Shown piece after piece: positions 24,496 to 37,831 of a stretch of DNA of 64,000 bases; position 1 is the stretch's first letter, and each line of letters begins with the position of its first letter. Source of the DNA: Oryzias latipes (lineage: Eukaryota; Chordata; Actinopteri; Beloniformes; Adrianichthyidae); the NCBI RefSeq assembly GCF_002234675.1, contig NC_019862.2, forward strand, positions 29,784,389-29,848,388. Direction: 5' to 3'. The position numbers and the translations under genes were made by a program. The notes beneath the pieces were generated by a model, which saw nothing but the letters and a program-made list of their open reading frames with translations, had not been told where the DNA came from and searched no databases.

Positions 24496-27400
24496 TTCTT
24501 AATACCATTTCAGTGTAATTACTTATTGTGTTTTTGTTTATGGCTCTGCAATTGGCAGGAACAAGAGTCACCAATTTTACATGTTGAGCTACTGTGAAGT
24601 CCAGTGTGCATCAAATTGTTGGGCTGTGTGAACGGACACCCCCAGCTCCTCTTCTTGCCTCATTCTGCCCTGAATGTGATCTCAGTCCCACGGGGGCTGA
24701 CCAGGCCGTGACCAAGCTACAGCCCCAATTCCCCGTCCACTCGTATACTGGAGTGAGCACAGAGGCCCAGTCAGCAAACCCTAGAACTCCATTGCATAAT
24801 GACAGGGGAAGTCATCTGTCAATGCAGTGGAGTCCGAAGGACTCAACTCTGCCCCCCCTTCCTCGCTCTCTCTTAGGGATGTGCTCCCTCCAGCGTGTGA
24901 GGCTGACGGCTCGGTGGGGCTGAAGTGTTTGTCTAAGCCTAAATGGGTTTGAGAAAGACTGGAAAAGCGATCCACGATGCTCAAAAGTGCATGTGTGTCC
25001 CTCCCTGATGATTTATTGTGACAAATGATCCGCCCTAAACAAACAACGAGCAAGCCGCCCGTATGTCCACACAAACAAACTAACAAACAAACAAGCAGAG
25101 CAGACAGGCAAACAGGCCGTCAGCCGAAGTGATGGGCGGCTTTTGGATGATCAATCACGTCGGACAGGCAGGTATCAGGGGGAGTTTAGTTAGTTGTGTT
25201 TAGCAACAAGCAACAAACTGCTGAGCGTGTTCGCATGCATGTGTGCGTCCAGCCTGCTCACAAATCTCTGCTGGAGAGATTGGGAACATGTGTTTTTGGC
25301 ATCAATTTATTTGTCTGTGTTGTTGCCAGTCATGAGTGTGTGTCTCTGAAGTGTGTGGGATGTAACCAAACCCAGATCCTCACAACACAGCAGCCTGTTC
25401 AAAGGCCTGTTTGTATTATTACAGCTTGTCCAGCTGCTCGGGACAGACAAACAAGACTTAGGAGCTCTGAGCTCCAAAACACAGACCTCCCACCCCATCG
25501 CAGAAACCCCTGTGGTCGAGCCAAGCCCAGCACCGCGGCTCAAAAATGGACAAACAGACGCCTACAAATAGACAAACTGTCAGGCATGAGGGGACGCTTG
25601 ATTCATGTTAAAAACATACAGCTCTCATGAATTAAATTTACAAAACTGGGGAAAAAATAGCCATCAACACAGTTTTCCACTACGACTGATTTAAATTTAA
25701 AATCCTCGATTTCCAAATTCCTTAAACAAAATAAGAAATGTGCGTTTCTTTGTTTGCAAAGTAAAAGATCGATTGGTTAATGCCAGAGTTTTGGGATTTT
25801 TTTCAACCTAATTAATGAATGAAAGGGGGCAATACTTCAGGAAACTACCCCCCTGTCAAAATATGAAGCCTCCACTTCACATTTGCCTTTGAAATCTCAC
25901 ATGCTTTTCTGAGATTTCCTCCTCAAAACAAAGTTTTGGATTACAGTAATGGACCTAATGAAAATGAGGGCTTTTTGTCTGATGATGTTTCTTCTCAGCT
26001 CTGCACTCAGTTACCCTCAAAGCAGCTCTGGAGATCCACCCCAAAGGATCTGATGCTGGTGATAGTATGGCGGTAAACCAACACCCACACTTCCTCGCAC
26101 CTCCTGCTCGCCTCGTCCCCCTGCCTGTGCTTCATCGCCTATCGTCTTCATGGCTCTACATCCCTGCTCCTTCTTTCTCCGTCCATCCTACTCTCCTCTT
26201 CGTCCCCCCCCCCCCCCCCCCCACCACCACCACTCCCTCCCTGACTCTGGGTCCCCGTGTGCCTGTATGTAACATCAGTAAAGCTGTCAGGCGGCCAAGC
26301 CAAGGTAAACAGCCCAGCGCCGGGTTCAGGGGTGATGGGGGGCCGAGATGTTTTTCCTCAGGAACCCAGGGACCCCTTGAGGCTTCTGGCTGGGGCCAGG
26401 GAGGGGCTTCAGGGGAAGATGATCCCTAAAGTTGCCCCCCACAAGAACACACACTGCCCTGTCCATCTTTTTACCTCTTTGGATCTTCTCTTTCATGTCT
26501 CTTTTCCTTCTTCCCGCATCATCGTCGTCTTCTGTTTCTCGTGTCCGTCTGCATCCGTGTGCCTGTGTGTCCTTTAGCAAAACCCCGCTCCAGCATTTGA
26601 TCCCTCACCTCCCCTCAGACACTCTTCCTCACCTATTTCCACTTAATGTATCCCTCTATTGGCTCCATGGAGACGCTCACTTCAAAAAATGTCAGACGAA
26701 ACATTTTCGGTTTAGTTATTTTATCCTTAAAAATAAATAAATTATTTAACAGTAGAGTCAGAGACAGATTCCAAGTTTTTTTTAGATGTTTTTTTTTTCT
26801 TTTGAGAGGAAAAAGCAGTAAAAACATGAAAAACTGGAAAAAGAAGAGTTACGTCTGCAGAAAAGAAAACTGGACTGTAGAGAAAAAGAAAGTCAAATGC
26901 AAGAGGAGGGTTGGGAAGAGAGGAAAGGGTGAAAAAGGAAGGAGATAGGTGTGAAGTGATATCTTTCACCCAGGCATGACCCTTCTCAGCCCCAGTCAGC
27001 TCCTCCATTGAAGGGAATTAGCAGAAGCTCAGGGAGATTCAAGGAATCACTCATCAAAGGCAACACATAGCAAATTGCAGCAAAACAAAAGAATAAAATG
27101 TGAAGAAAGTACATTGATTTGATGGGAAAAGGGAATAAAAAGAAGAAAACAACAAAAAACAGGATTAAAAAATATAAATAAACAAGAGACTGAAAATTTG
27201 ATGAAGAAAAAGAAATAAAAAAACGAAACCTGAGGGTGGACAACGAAAACAGGAAGGAGAGGGGGTTGGTAGAAGGGCTGAGAAACAGAAAGCCAAACGA
27301 AAACCGATGTAAAGACAGGATTTTATGTGCAAAAATGTTTTGGAATAACTTGGAGCAGCAGGTGGGGGATCTTCTTGTGGATGGAGACACTTTATCTCCA

Positions 27401-28500
27401 TCTAGGAAGTCTGTGACAGCAGGAGTTTCGTGGAGCAGCCGAAGGATCACACAGATGGATTGCTCTATCAAATTCCTGCCAGGTGCCCACATTTTTTCCA
27501 GAGTGTGAGAAGTTTGGACAGTCGACCGTTTCATGTCATGAGTTCATTTTTCTGAATGGTCGGAATTTTTTGCTTATTTGTATGGACTCGCTGATTTTTC
27601 TTAGTTTCCTCTGATTGATTAGAACAGAGTTCCCATTTTAAAGGATGGGTTTTTTCCTCGCAAAACTGATTCATGTCAGCATTTATTAATAAATTACCGT
27701 TTATAGAGGGCCGAGCAGTCCTCGCTGTAAACCTTTGTGGTTGTCTGCAGAGCACCATAATTACCCGTCCTGACAGCATTTTCAGTCTGTCATGCTCACT
27801 TTGAACCAGAGCTCCCTTCCTCATCTCCTTCCACTTCTCATCTGGTCTTGTTCCTCTTCCTGTTTCCTCTCAGTGCTCTCTTTTTCTGTTGCTGCACCTC
27901 ATCAATAGCACGCTGCCACAATGATGCATGACAGCACACTGACAGGACCGTGACAAGCCTGCCACCCTGGCAGTCCGTCCCAGCCAGCCAGCCAGCCAGC
28001 CAGACGGCCAGCCAGTCTCCCAGTACGAGCAAAGAAAAACAGCCATGAACGCAGCTCACTTCCCTCCTCCTCCTCCTCCTCCTGGAAGCTTGTTGGCATC
28101 TCGCTGTGTGGCCTTCCTTGTTCTCAGTGGCTGAGCCAGTAAGTGCTCATAGGAGGCTTCTTTCAGAGGGATCACGTCCTAATCAGAGTTAAACGCTCCA
28201 CTGTGGTTCCACAGTGAGGAAAGTTACAGTGCAAGACTTTCAACCTGCTTTCTGTTATATTCAAATGTTTTAAAGGTAATTTACTTTCCTAATCTGCGCT
28301 GAAGCCATCACAGGAAGAGCAGAGGCGGATTTCAGCGTTCAGGTTATTTCCTAAAAATGTAGGAAAATTGATGATTTTTGTTTTTCATTCTAAAAAAGGT
28401 TAGAAAGTTGTGACGAAAGATTTCCCCTTGATGGGAATAAAATTGTGTCATTTTTTTTCTTTGTTTCACTAGCATCTTTAATAATGGTTCTGCTGAGTCT
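24496..28500. other. Gene-free stretch with low-complexity tracts
   Basis: No gene supported. Holds a 19-C run at 26204-26222, a purine-rich tract at about 26760-27260 that makes long but low-complexity open frames on the other strand, a (CAGC)n-like block at 27980-28015 and a (CTC)n block at 28063-28082. The non-repetitive part at about 24600-25600 has balanced composition and could contain conserved non-coding elements, but this needs alignment. Confidence 0.4.
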
Positions 28501-28504
28501 AAAG

Positions 28505-29000
28505 TTTTAAAAAAGGGATTTTCTAGGACATACCCTCTTCTGAAGCAGAAGGAGTTCGTTAGAAATTCACCTTAGAGTTTTGGGCGCGAGCATTAGCACA
28601 GAGTAAGCCTCCGCTCATTTTCCATTAACTCTTTGTTTACACTCTCTCCTGCTAGCTTACAGCCCCTCACACCCCCAACCTAACATTAGCGGTGTAATAG
28701 AAATGCCGAGCAATACTGGAGCCATCCAGGCGTATCGTTTTGAGAATCCAGCTCAGACGTTCATGGATCTAGTCATCTGCAAGTGGATGCATGGGAATAG
28801 GGTGGAGCAAGGAGCTTTTGGCCTTTACCAATTTTAGCTCATGCGTAACAACTAAACAGCCTTTTTTCATCTGTCCCTGATTCACAACGATTAAACTAAA
28901 GCAGTACTCCATTTTGATCTTACTTTACGGTATATGTGTCCTCCACCATGGGAAAAAGGCCTCAAAAATCCTGTTTTCAGAAAGTGGAGTGGGTCTTTGA
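28505..29000 (+). mobile_element. Family A TTAA-type element, copy with intact right end
   Basis: Contains ttttctaggacata, 'gctagcttacagcccctcacacccccaacctaacattag', 'cattcacaacg'-like blocks and ends ggagtgggtctttga, matching the family A order. The right flank is TTGA rather than TTAA, a point change. The left end is eroded. Confidence 0.6.
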
Positions 29001-32000
29001 ACAAACGAAACATTTAAAAGGCTATTTACAGAAAGACGCCAAAGCAATTTTACCGGCATCCTTCCTCAGCAACAAACTGAGAACTTTCAAAGATTGGATG
29101 GCTTTATAATCAGACCCTGGGTCACTCGTGTCCCCTAAAAGATGAGTAAAACAATTGTGTTCCCCACTGTAAAAATACATTTTGAAGGGACACTGAATCA
29201 AATCAGAAGCACCAGCGCCACTCTAACTTTAGAGCAGCCAAATCTGTCAGAACTGCAAGTATTATTACATGTGTTGGTGGCACTCTTTGAAAGCTAGTTT
29301 GTGGCTGTCAGGCTGCCTCACGCTGCTTTTACTCTGTCACTCACCCTCTGGCACGCCTGCACCCGTACTCTCCATCTACTTAGATCTGCAACATCTAAAT
29401 GCCACTTAACCTCACTTTCTCTACTTACCCATCTGCTCGCCCCTTCAGCTTCCAATCCATCATCCCGCCGCGCCTCTGGGCCTGTGAAATGACTCTACTA
29501 CTTATGAACATCATTAACCTCCCCCCATCCAAATGCGCAGGGACACACATATGCACATGCACATGATCAGATGCCCCTTTACCTCTACTTAAAGTGCAAT
29601 CTCAGGCTACTCCGCCCCTGCATCAGCCTCTCGCTGTGCAGACTGTTGTTTCTTTGCTCTGCTTTCCCTTCTTTACATGTGACATTTCTCCTCAGCAAGA
29701 GGCCTCAGAGTGGCTTTATCATCTTTTGGCCTTTTCATTTGGCTCGCCTTTGAACCTCGGCTTTCTCTGAACTTTCTTGCAATCACACTCAGACGCACGC
29801 TTTTACTCACGAACGAACGCAATAAAAGAAGCCATAATGATGCACCCTATTTACGATACATCATTTCTAATTGAACTTTAGCCGGCTGCCTCGCTGCAAA
29901 GAACACACAAATACGCAGTCTGCTGATGAAACAGCAGGATTTCTTGTGTTTTTTTTCCAGCATGAAACTGAAGTTTACACAAAAACTGGTATTTAAAACT
30001 ATAGTGGAGGAATATTACCAGTTGTCCTTTAGCAAAATATGCAAAACGTTATTTTTCTATGTGTGTGCAAATGTGGTTGCAGTCAGTGTTTCTGTCCTTC
30101 ATATTTCCTTAAGTACAAGATCCACTGATGTTTTGGGAAAGTTGGTGCTTCCAGGACACATACGGAGCACTAAAAATGCAATTCCCTGTTAATTCTCTGA
30201 TGCATGTTCCCCTGCACTACCCTGCAGAGCCTCTCTTGTGAAGAGGCTGCCTGCATGTGAGCTTTGTTTCAGCGTTTGCTCCTCAGAAGCAGCATATAGT
30301 TCTTTATTCTGCACAATTGCACTGCTTTCATTCAGTGCAGGAAAAAAAAGCATCCATCTGTCTCTGAAAACTGTTCAATCTCCAGCCAAGAAACGTATTG
30401 AAATGAAAAAAAAAGAGATTTTTCTTAGTTTGCAAAGCGTTTCTGAGTTCTCTGGGTGAGAGTTTGAGCGACTCAAGAGCCGGTGTTTATTTTTCTTAAA
30501 AGAAATGGATCGTTTAAAGAAATGGATCAGGCACTTTGGATTTTTAGGTTCATGTCCTTCATCCAACTCCTTTAGTAGTAGTCCCGTGTTTATTTTGCTG
30601 TCGTATCTTGATGCTGCGAACAGAAAAGATGAATGACCTTCACACATTACATCAACATCAAGGAATCAGGACGCAGGTACCGCCTGAACTCCAGAACACT
30701 GAACGTCCTTCCAATACAAGCAAGATAAAGCTGTTCCAAATAAATCAGGCTTATTTATTTTGATATGTGCACATGCGTATCACACGGAGCATGCGCATCA
30801 AGTAGCCAAGCGATCCTATGGGTTGCACTGCACAGAGCCAGGTGCTAGTGGTCTGCACGGTTCCCTGAAGTGAGTGCGGATCAACGCCGGTGGTTGGAGT
30901 TTCAGAGGAGGGGGGGGCTGGGGTGTGGACGGGGCTAGGAGCGGAGCGGGCGGGGGCTGCGTGGCTTGGAAAGGAGAAGTGGTAAAGACGGAAACGGACG
31001 GCACGGACGCAAAGTCTATGATGACATCTGCAGCTGAGAAAACAAAAGAAGGAGTTTGTGCTAGTCTTCTTGGAGGAGGTCAGATTCCGCAGCATATAAT
31101 TCAATTTTACAAACTGTAAGAAAACAGGCTGCTCTGCTCATCTTTACACTTCATTATCAAACTCTTTTCCTTTTCTGAGGCAGTTTTGTTATTTCAAACA
31201 AAATTCACAGAATCTTGTTTTAAAAACAGACTTTCACAGACTGGAAAGGGGGGGGGGGGGGGGTAAATGATTCGCCCTTTGTCAGGTTTTATTCCATGAA
31301 GCCAGTGGAACACTGGAGCGCCGGGGCAGATGCGTTTTGCTCGGATGCAGTCCCGCTTGGCCACAAGAGGCTGCGCGCGGCGCAGAGCTGCTGCGCGCTG
31401 GTGGTCCAGTCTGGCCTGGTAAAGACATTAGCGCGGCATTCTGGGAGAACGGAGAGTCCCATAGACAGCGCTCACTTCTCTAAACAAACATTAGTCTTAA
31501 AAAGTTTGGCCCCTCGACCTCAGCGTGATCGCATTTCACTCTGGATAGTAAACTTCGACTTTATCGCGAGGTTTTGAAAAACACACTTTCACGCTGAAAA
31601 ATATTAAATGTCAGCTAAAGCAAAGTTTCATTTTCACCTTTCTGACGAGACAGAGGGGCTGCAGAGTTTGTTTACATCCAACAAGACGCACTAGCGAATT
31701 CAAAAGGCCACGTGGTCTTAATACTGTTTAATTATTGCCATGTTCTTTTTTTCCCCTCTAAAAGCTGTTTCCATTATTGTGTCATATTAAAGTGACCCTG
31801 CTGACAGCGGCATGGCAAATAAATGAGAGGGTCAGTTCAAAGGTTTGTTGAGTTTCTTCATTTTAAAGGCCTTCATTTGATTCTGACTTGTTGGTTCCAT
31901 TTGGAACACTGACTCATAAAAAGAATGGATAAAGCTGAAAACTGTGGCGCAGGCATCAGTTTAATGAGTCGGAAAAGCGAATCTTTGATTCTGGCATCAA

Positions 32001-32900
32001 GGGTCAAGGGGAAGAAGCCCGTATGCGCCCGCATGACCCCGCAGATTGAGCCGCAGGGACCTGTGCCAGCTGTGTCTCCCGAGCGAAGAGACGGAAGACG
32101 CGGGCTTCATCCAACAAGTCCAACCGAGGAGACGAACTGATGGAGATGGAGTGGGAGCTCCGAAGGCTAAACGTGAAACGGAATATTTTTGAGATATGTT
32201 TTTGGGTTTCCAGAGGGATTAAAATGACGCCCAGTTTACCCAAGGGCTCAACTTCAACTCGATTAAGTAGAAGAAAAAATAACCGGAATGAAACAAATTA
32301 CCTGCTTCAAGAAAATTAAAAAGGGAAGGAGTCTTCATGCGTCTGTTTCCAGCACATTATTGTTTAGTTCATGCGTGAATCCTGAAGCGACACAAATGTG
32401 TTATTAACGTAGCTTCCAGACCTGAAATCCATTAATTTGGTGACTAATGATGTCAGGCCTAAAACCAACCCGATGACAACCGGGGGGGCACGAAGGCTAC
32501 TGTGCGTATTTACGCACAGTTGTGTTCATTCTTCCACAACTCTGGTTCAAAAACCAGAAGACTTTTCATTTCAGGGAGGCGATAGGGTCGAGTCGGTTTA
32601 GCCTTATTACACAGAAATTAATATTTAAAAACAATCGAAACGGAGGATTAAAAAAAAGACAGACTGAAAAAAGTTTAGTGCAGCAACTCCAAACTCTCCC
32701 GCTTTAGTTTGACAGACAGGTGGAGAAGCAACACCTGCAATCACTTTCTGATCCTCTGTGAGCGCGTTTAATGCGCACGCGCGTGTGTCCGTGCACGCTT
32801 TAGTCCTCCTCTTGGTTCGTGCAGCAGGTGTTCGTTGTTGTGTGCGGCGTGGATCTTCCAAAGTTAATATTGTGTTTCCAGACATGACGGGGAGTTCACT
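29001..32900. other. Gene-free stretch, possible regulatory DNA downstream of foxd2
   Basis: No gene supported. GC and CpG content rise from about 30800. Segments such as 29826-29900, 31735-31830 and 32340-32470 are complex sequence with homeodomain-type TAATTG/ATTAAT words and look like candidates for conserved non-coding elements; this is inference only. A 16-G run is at 31248-31263. Confidence 0.35.
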
Positions 32901-32929
32901 GTCCGCGCTTTGTTTACTCAAACTAAATT

Positions 32930-33200
32930 AATTAAGCGCAGGAATCCTCCGTCTGCTGCAAAAACACAGAGGCTGCGGGACTGGGGGGGCGGGCGGGGGG
33001 GGCAGGAGCAGAGAGGGGAGGCGGCGCTGAATTATGGCGGAGGTGCAGATACACCGTAACGAGCGGCTCGCCTCTCCTCCGCGCGGAGGGAGGCGCGGAG
33101 GAGAGGCGAGAGCCAGCAAAACTTTTTCTCCTCGACAGGGATGAGGAGGGAGGTCCATCTGCCGCGCGCGCACGTGCGCGCACGCGAGAGGAGAAAACGG
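32930..33200. other. CpG-rich island with hairpin
   Basis: Very high local G+C and CpG content. Includes a perfect 18-bp stem, 8-nt loop hairpin (33067-33110) and an alternating purine-pyrimidine tract at 33161-33187. No coding sequence is recognised, so this may be a CpG-island promoter of an unannotated transcript or a regulatory element. Confidence 0.5.
33067..33110. repeat. Perfect GC-rich inverted repeat
   Basis: Arms CTCGCCTCTCCTCCGCGC (33067-33084) and its exact complement (33093-33110) with loop GGAGGGAG. Confidence 0.9.
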
Positions 33201-33647
33201 GAAGTGTGGAGAAGTCAGAGTTTGACCAATGAAATACATAAAAAAAACAATGACAAAATTAATAGGAGTAACAAAAAATAATAACAAAAACACCAAATAA
33301 ATAATGTAACGGATAAAGCACCTAATTATAGATTTGATGACCAAATCAATTAAACCTAAACATGCTACGATAACTGGCTTTATGTGTGTCGATTCACACG
33401 TCAACAGCTCTGAAAAGTAACAAAATTAAAAATACTCTTCAGTTTCAGGCTCGGATCTTGCAGAAGGAAGGGGACACCCAAGCATGGACACGTGCACTTG
33501 TCCTTTCATCACGCGCGCTTTGTCCTCGCGTCCTTTAAGATGCATCGATCAGAGAAGAGCTGCTATTGACAAGCCGTGAAATGTTGGAGCAAAGCGATTT
33601 GGTCTAATCCCTGACTCCCCTGTGCGCTGAAACAACAACAACAGGAA

Positions 33648-33648
33648 C

Positions 33649-33701
<53 letters not shown>

Positions 33702-33707
33702 TAATAA
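33648..33707 (+). repeat. (AAT)n microsatellite
   Basis: About 17 AAT units, nearly perfect. Confidence 0.95.
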
Positions 33708-35560
33708 ATCAAAGTATTTATGTCTGAAGGCTATAAATAAACTTGGTGGCGTAAACTTGGGTCTTACATATGGAAGCGGTTAGAAAACGCTGGGAACTGG
33801 CTCGAAATGTATGAACGTGTTTGCGGTGAGTGTTGAGTCATTTGGCTGTCACTTCACCTATCATGAAGCCCTTATTTTGTTTGAGAAAACGTGTCCAAAA
33901 ATGACTGATGTCTTTGTGGTGCCTAAAACGGGGACGCGCTCTGGTGTTGATCCCGTGGGTGGTCCCCCCCAAAGTGACAACCGCGCGGAAAACAGAATTA
34001 ACCCGTCAATTTATAGGCGCGGATGATAACCCATTTCGCTGCAAACAATTACAGGGTGCACTGAAATGTGCTCCGGATACATTTCATGGAGTTAGAGGCG
34101 CTGAGAGGGCCACGCGGGGCTCTGCAATCTCAAAGCGAAGGGCGGTCAGCGCGTGCGCGGATCTGAGCAGAACCCTCCGGAACACGGCGGTCCATTCTGA
34201 AGCGTGCGCGCCGCGGCCCCACAGCCTGCGCCGGCGCTGCGCTGGCTGCGCTGTGAGATTTTTATTGGCCCAGTTGAGTTCCCTTCGTTCTCTAAATGTT
34301 TTCTAACCAACCCAACAAACGCTTGATGTGGATTTTAATGGTCTGATGCGGTGCGTAATGACTCCCTGTCAGGGTGGCGGTGCAGAGAAAACTTCAATAG
34401 TCTGCTCGTGTTTTTTTTCCAGATCATTTACTCTCCAAATTATACGTGGAGGATATCCATTAACACTGTGGATACGGCGGGAGAGACGCTACGCAAAATT
34501 ATTTGCCAAATTCATGTGAGATTTTTTTTTTTTATCAGTGGTCTAATTTCCACTAACAAGCAAAGATAATTAAAAGAAATAAAGGCTGGGGGTGGGTGCA
34601 GAAAGGAGACATGTGTTGGTTTTGCTTTTGAATGCTTTCAGCGAGCTGTGCTCGCGAGGAGTCAGCCCTCCCACCCTTCATCCTTAATAATCGTCTGTCA
34701 AAACACCCACAAACTCATTTAGCCATTTGCGCACAGATCTGGTAAATAAAGAGGCCTTTGCGTGCCCTTCTGTGTGCAAACATGTGCTCCAACAACTCTG
34801 AAAAAGACCCATTTTCTGTAGCCGGACGAGTCCCACTGCTTTCTTTCTATGCATCCCGAGACAACACGGTGGTGGAGTTGAAAGCGGGCGCAAACCGAGG
34901 GCCTTTTGAGAAGATTGCTTTTCAGGGTCTAAATGCGTGTGGCTTGGCCCGCCTGGGACCGCTCGCTGTGCGGACATTCACTCACTTAGGCCAGGGGTCC
35001 GCACTGACAACATCAACAAACGGGCGAAAAGACGCATTATGGTGGATTAGGGAGCCTGATGAAAAATGCTGCTACAAATTAGTAACGAAAGCCCCAAAAG
35101 ACCGCGGCGAGATCCTTGTTCACTTTCAATTACAGACCGCCAAGGCCCGCAAACGTCCCCATTCATTTGGGGCCTTTGTAGCTCGCTGGAAAAATGTTCT
35201 TTACAAACGAGCAGAAGCCACACAGGAGGCGCATTTGCGCACTGTTGCGTGATTTGCCAGTCTTATGTATATCAAGTTGCGTTGGAAACAGAATGTTGTG
35301 CGTTTCTCACACTTTACACACAGACTCGGTGCAATGCTGCCCTGATCCTAATTGGAAGCATTTGGGGCAAAAAAAAAATGCTGATTACTAATCCTGGTTT
35401 TTAAATATTCGCTTTAAACTTAAATATTTTCAAAAACATAAAATTAAATTAAAATCCAGCAACAAGAATCGAATTCCACGTTCCTGTTTTTCATTAGTGT
35501 AATAAAAAAACTGAATTTTGGGGGGGGTATAAAAAAGAATTTTTCTATTCTCTTTCATTC
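33708..35560. other. Gene-free CpG-rich DNA downstream of foxd2
   Basis: No recognised gene. CpG-rich at 33930-34260. A 164-codon frame at 34758-35252 has no recognisable domain and is treated as probable conserved non-coding DNA (see findings). Confidence 0.4.
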
Positions 35561-35567
35561 ACAAACA

Positions 35568-35585
35568 TTTATTAATCTCTTTATT
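35568..35585 (-). terminator. foxd2: Candidate foxd2 poly(A) signals
   Basis: Two AATAAA hexamers on the minus strand (35580-35585 and 35568-35573), about 0.7 kb downstream of the foxd2 stop codon. They would give a 3' UTR of roughly 0.7 kb. Transcript ends are not proven. Confidence 0.4.
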
Positions 35586-36286
35586 ACAACAGAAAATGAC
35601 CTATAAACATTGAAGTGTTTATCTATTGGCAACACATGACACAACTGTATGTTTCACAGGTTCATTTGTGAATAAAGAGGACCGCACAAGTAAAAGGCTG
35701 AGAGGCATTACGCTCTGTAAGATCACACGACCTACGTGTCCACTGACAACATGACATGATAGAGTCACAAGTTCACCATGTAGAGGAGACCAGGATGGAT
35801 TATTATTATTATTACTATTATAATTTTAATTTCAGAAACCGCCTTCTTGGGTTTCCATGTGCTTTCTAAGTAAAAACCTGAGTTTTTGCCGTATCTAGGT
35901 CAACAACAACAGTGCCATTTTCTCACGATGAAAAAAAAACAACACAATAGAAACCATATTTCACTTCAATTCTATTTAGAAAAATGAGAGTGATCCCCGT
36001 GAAAACTTTAAATATCTGAATATTCATTTTTCTTCCGCCTGTTTGAATAAAGGCCGCATAGCAAACCAGATGAAAAAATCTAAACCATTTTTTTCTGCTT
36101 CTGTCTCCCAGTTTTATACACATATGTACAGCCCATAAATAAACTCCTCTTCCTCTGTCAGAAAACATGGAGTAAAAAAAATCAGTTTTTCTTCAGTAAG
36201 GATGTCCACCTTACCTTGATTTTTTTTTTTACAACCACGCCAAATTGTTTCTTTTTTGATAATACCATTTTCATTTTTTGTGTTTT

Positions 36287-37372
36287 TTAGAAAGGACAAG
36301 TGTTCATATTTGGGTTTTTGGTGGGGAAAGTCTGGGGCGCTGCTTGTACCGCGCTCTCCTGCGGTAAGTTCAAGTGAGTGGAGGCAGAGGCCAGGGCCGG
36401 GGTCAGCATGGCCAGAATCTGAGCCTGGCTGCCCGCCTGCGCGCTGTAGGACGCGCTGCTGGAGTTGGACGCTCCGATGATGTTGTCGATGGAGAACGAA
36501 GGCCGGGTCGGGGTGCTGGAGTCTGTCTTGAGGGGCGGCAGGGACGGACTCAGTTGGGGATAAAATGGTTTTCTTAAATCTGCTCCCAGGAGGGAGGGGA
36601 GGTGGTGTGGCGCAGGGAAGATGGAGGCAGATGTGGGCAAGGTGCAGTGGGTGTTGGGGAATGGAAACGAGCCACCCGAATGGTGTGGATGGTAGGCGCT
36701 GTGGGCTGCGTGGAAGTTCTGCAGTTGCAGCCCGTAGTTGTATCCATATGGCCCGTATCCAAAACCTGGAAGAAAGCCGCCAGAGTCCCTGAGGATTTCA
36801 TTATTTTGATGCCTCTTGAAACGTTTCCTTCTGCGCAAAAAGCTCCCGTTGTCGAACATGTCTGCGGAATCAGGGTCCAGGGTCCAGTAGTTGCCCTTCC
36901 CGGGGTTTCCGGGCTCCCGTGGGATTTTCACAAAGCAGTCGTTCAGAGAAAGGTTGTGACGGATGGAGTTCTGCCACGCGGGGAATTTTTCCCGGTAGTA
37001 GGGGAATCTGTTGCTGATGAACTCGCAGATCTCGCTGAGAGTCAGGCGCTTCTTGGGGCTCTGCAGGATGGCCATGGTGATCAGGGCGATGTAGGAGTAG
37101 GGCGGCTTCACGAGGGCACTTTTCCGGGGTTTGTCCCCGGTCACGGCTCCTGCCTCCGCGCCGGCGCCCAGCTGCTCGGAATCCCTGAGCCCGGGAGACT
37201 CAGCCCTGTCGGCCGCGTTCTGGGAGAAGTTGTCGTCCGAGTCGGGTTCCAGGCTGAACTCCCGGTGGATGAACTTTCCGTCCTTCCCGACGGTGACGTC
37301 CCCGCCGACCACATCGATGTCCACATCTTCGGACAAAGCAGAGCTGTCGGACATATCCGTCCCCAAAGTCAT
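36287..37372 (-). CDS. foxd2: Forkhead box protein D2
   Basis: A single-exon forkhead transcription factor of 361 residues acting in the nucleus. The N-terminus (1-87) is acidic and includes the FoxD-class [10 protein letters not shown] block. The forkhead winged-helix domain spans about residues 88-187, with [29 protein letters not shown] (recognition helix) and the basic RRRKRFKR wing end. An eh1-like Groucho-binding motif, FSIDNII, is at about 293-299, and [12 protein letters not shown] near residue 317 resembles human FOXD2. [16 protein letters not shown] separates it from FoxD3. Known FoxD2 roles are in mesenchyme, kidney and neural crest derivatives. It is tandem with foxe3 as in human. 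FoxD1 is the main alternative because the forkhead domains are nearly identical; the foxe3 linkage and tail favour foxd2. The start is the conserved MTLG. Length is shorter than mammalian FOXD2 because Ala/Gly/Pro/His tracts are absent. Confidence 0.9.
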   Translation of the reverse strand: MTLGTDMSDSSALSEDVDIDVVGGDVTVGKDGKFIHREFSLEPDSDDNFSQNAADRAESPGLRDSEQLGAGAEAGAVTGDKPRKSALVKPPYSYIALITMAILQSPKKRLTLSEICEFISNRFPYYREKFPAWQNSIRHNLSLNDCFVKIPREPGNPGKGNYWTLDPDSADMFDNGSFLRRRKRFKRHQNNEILRDSGGFLPGFGYGPYGYNYGLQLQNFHAAHSAYHPHHSGGSFPFPNTHCTLPTSASIFPAPHHLPSLLGADLRKPFYPQLSPSLPPLKTDSSTPTRPSFSIDNIIGASNSSSASYSAQAGSQAQILAMLTPALASASTHLNLPQESAVQAAPQTFPTKNPNMNTCPF

Positions 37373-37831
37373 CCTTGGTGACGCCGCTTCTCTTCCCCCT
37401 CTCCCAGATTCCTTCCCTCTCTCTTGCTACTGAGCGAGAACGCGCGCGCACTCTCCCCTGCTCCCTACAACCACACCAGCATTTATGTTGCAGCAGCTTT
37501 ATCTCCAGCTAACGAGAGCACGCATGGCTAGAATCAATGAGAAAGACAGAAAACTCTTTGACCTGTGATTCCAGCGCCTCCCTGGCTTCCGCTGCTGCAG
37601 TCTGTCAAGGCCGGGGGAAAGAAAACTTCTGATTGTCACGCGCGCAAAGCGACAATTCAGTGTCTCGTTCCGTAGAAAACTTCTCTTGCGCGGCGTCGTT
37701 TTTTCGTCGGGGATCACTTTGGAAAGGCTGCGTCTTGGTTATCCAAACGTCTTCGACAAACGGCTTTTACGCACGGGATTGGGTAGGTATCCGACCACAA
37801 TGTCACACTACCCTCCTTTGCTCTCAAAAAG

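Noticed and set aside
24594..25630. Overlapping frames of 100-144 codons on both strands
   Set aside because: No domain, no consistent splice sites, and strand-symmetric openness; more likely non-coding.
26986..27534. 182-codon frame on the minus strand
   Set aside because: Phe/Leu/Ser-rich low-complexity translation of a purine-rich tract, without homology or splice context.
33161..33187. GC-alternating tract considered as a replication origin or attachment site
   Set aside because: No supporting structure for either; kept only as a Z-DNA-prone tract.
36602..37381. 259-codon frame on the plus strand over foxd2
   Set aside because: It is the antisense shadow of the foxd2 coding sequence; high GC removes stop codons. 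The minus strand encodes a full forkhead domain.
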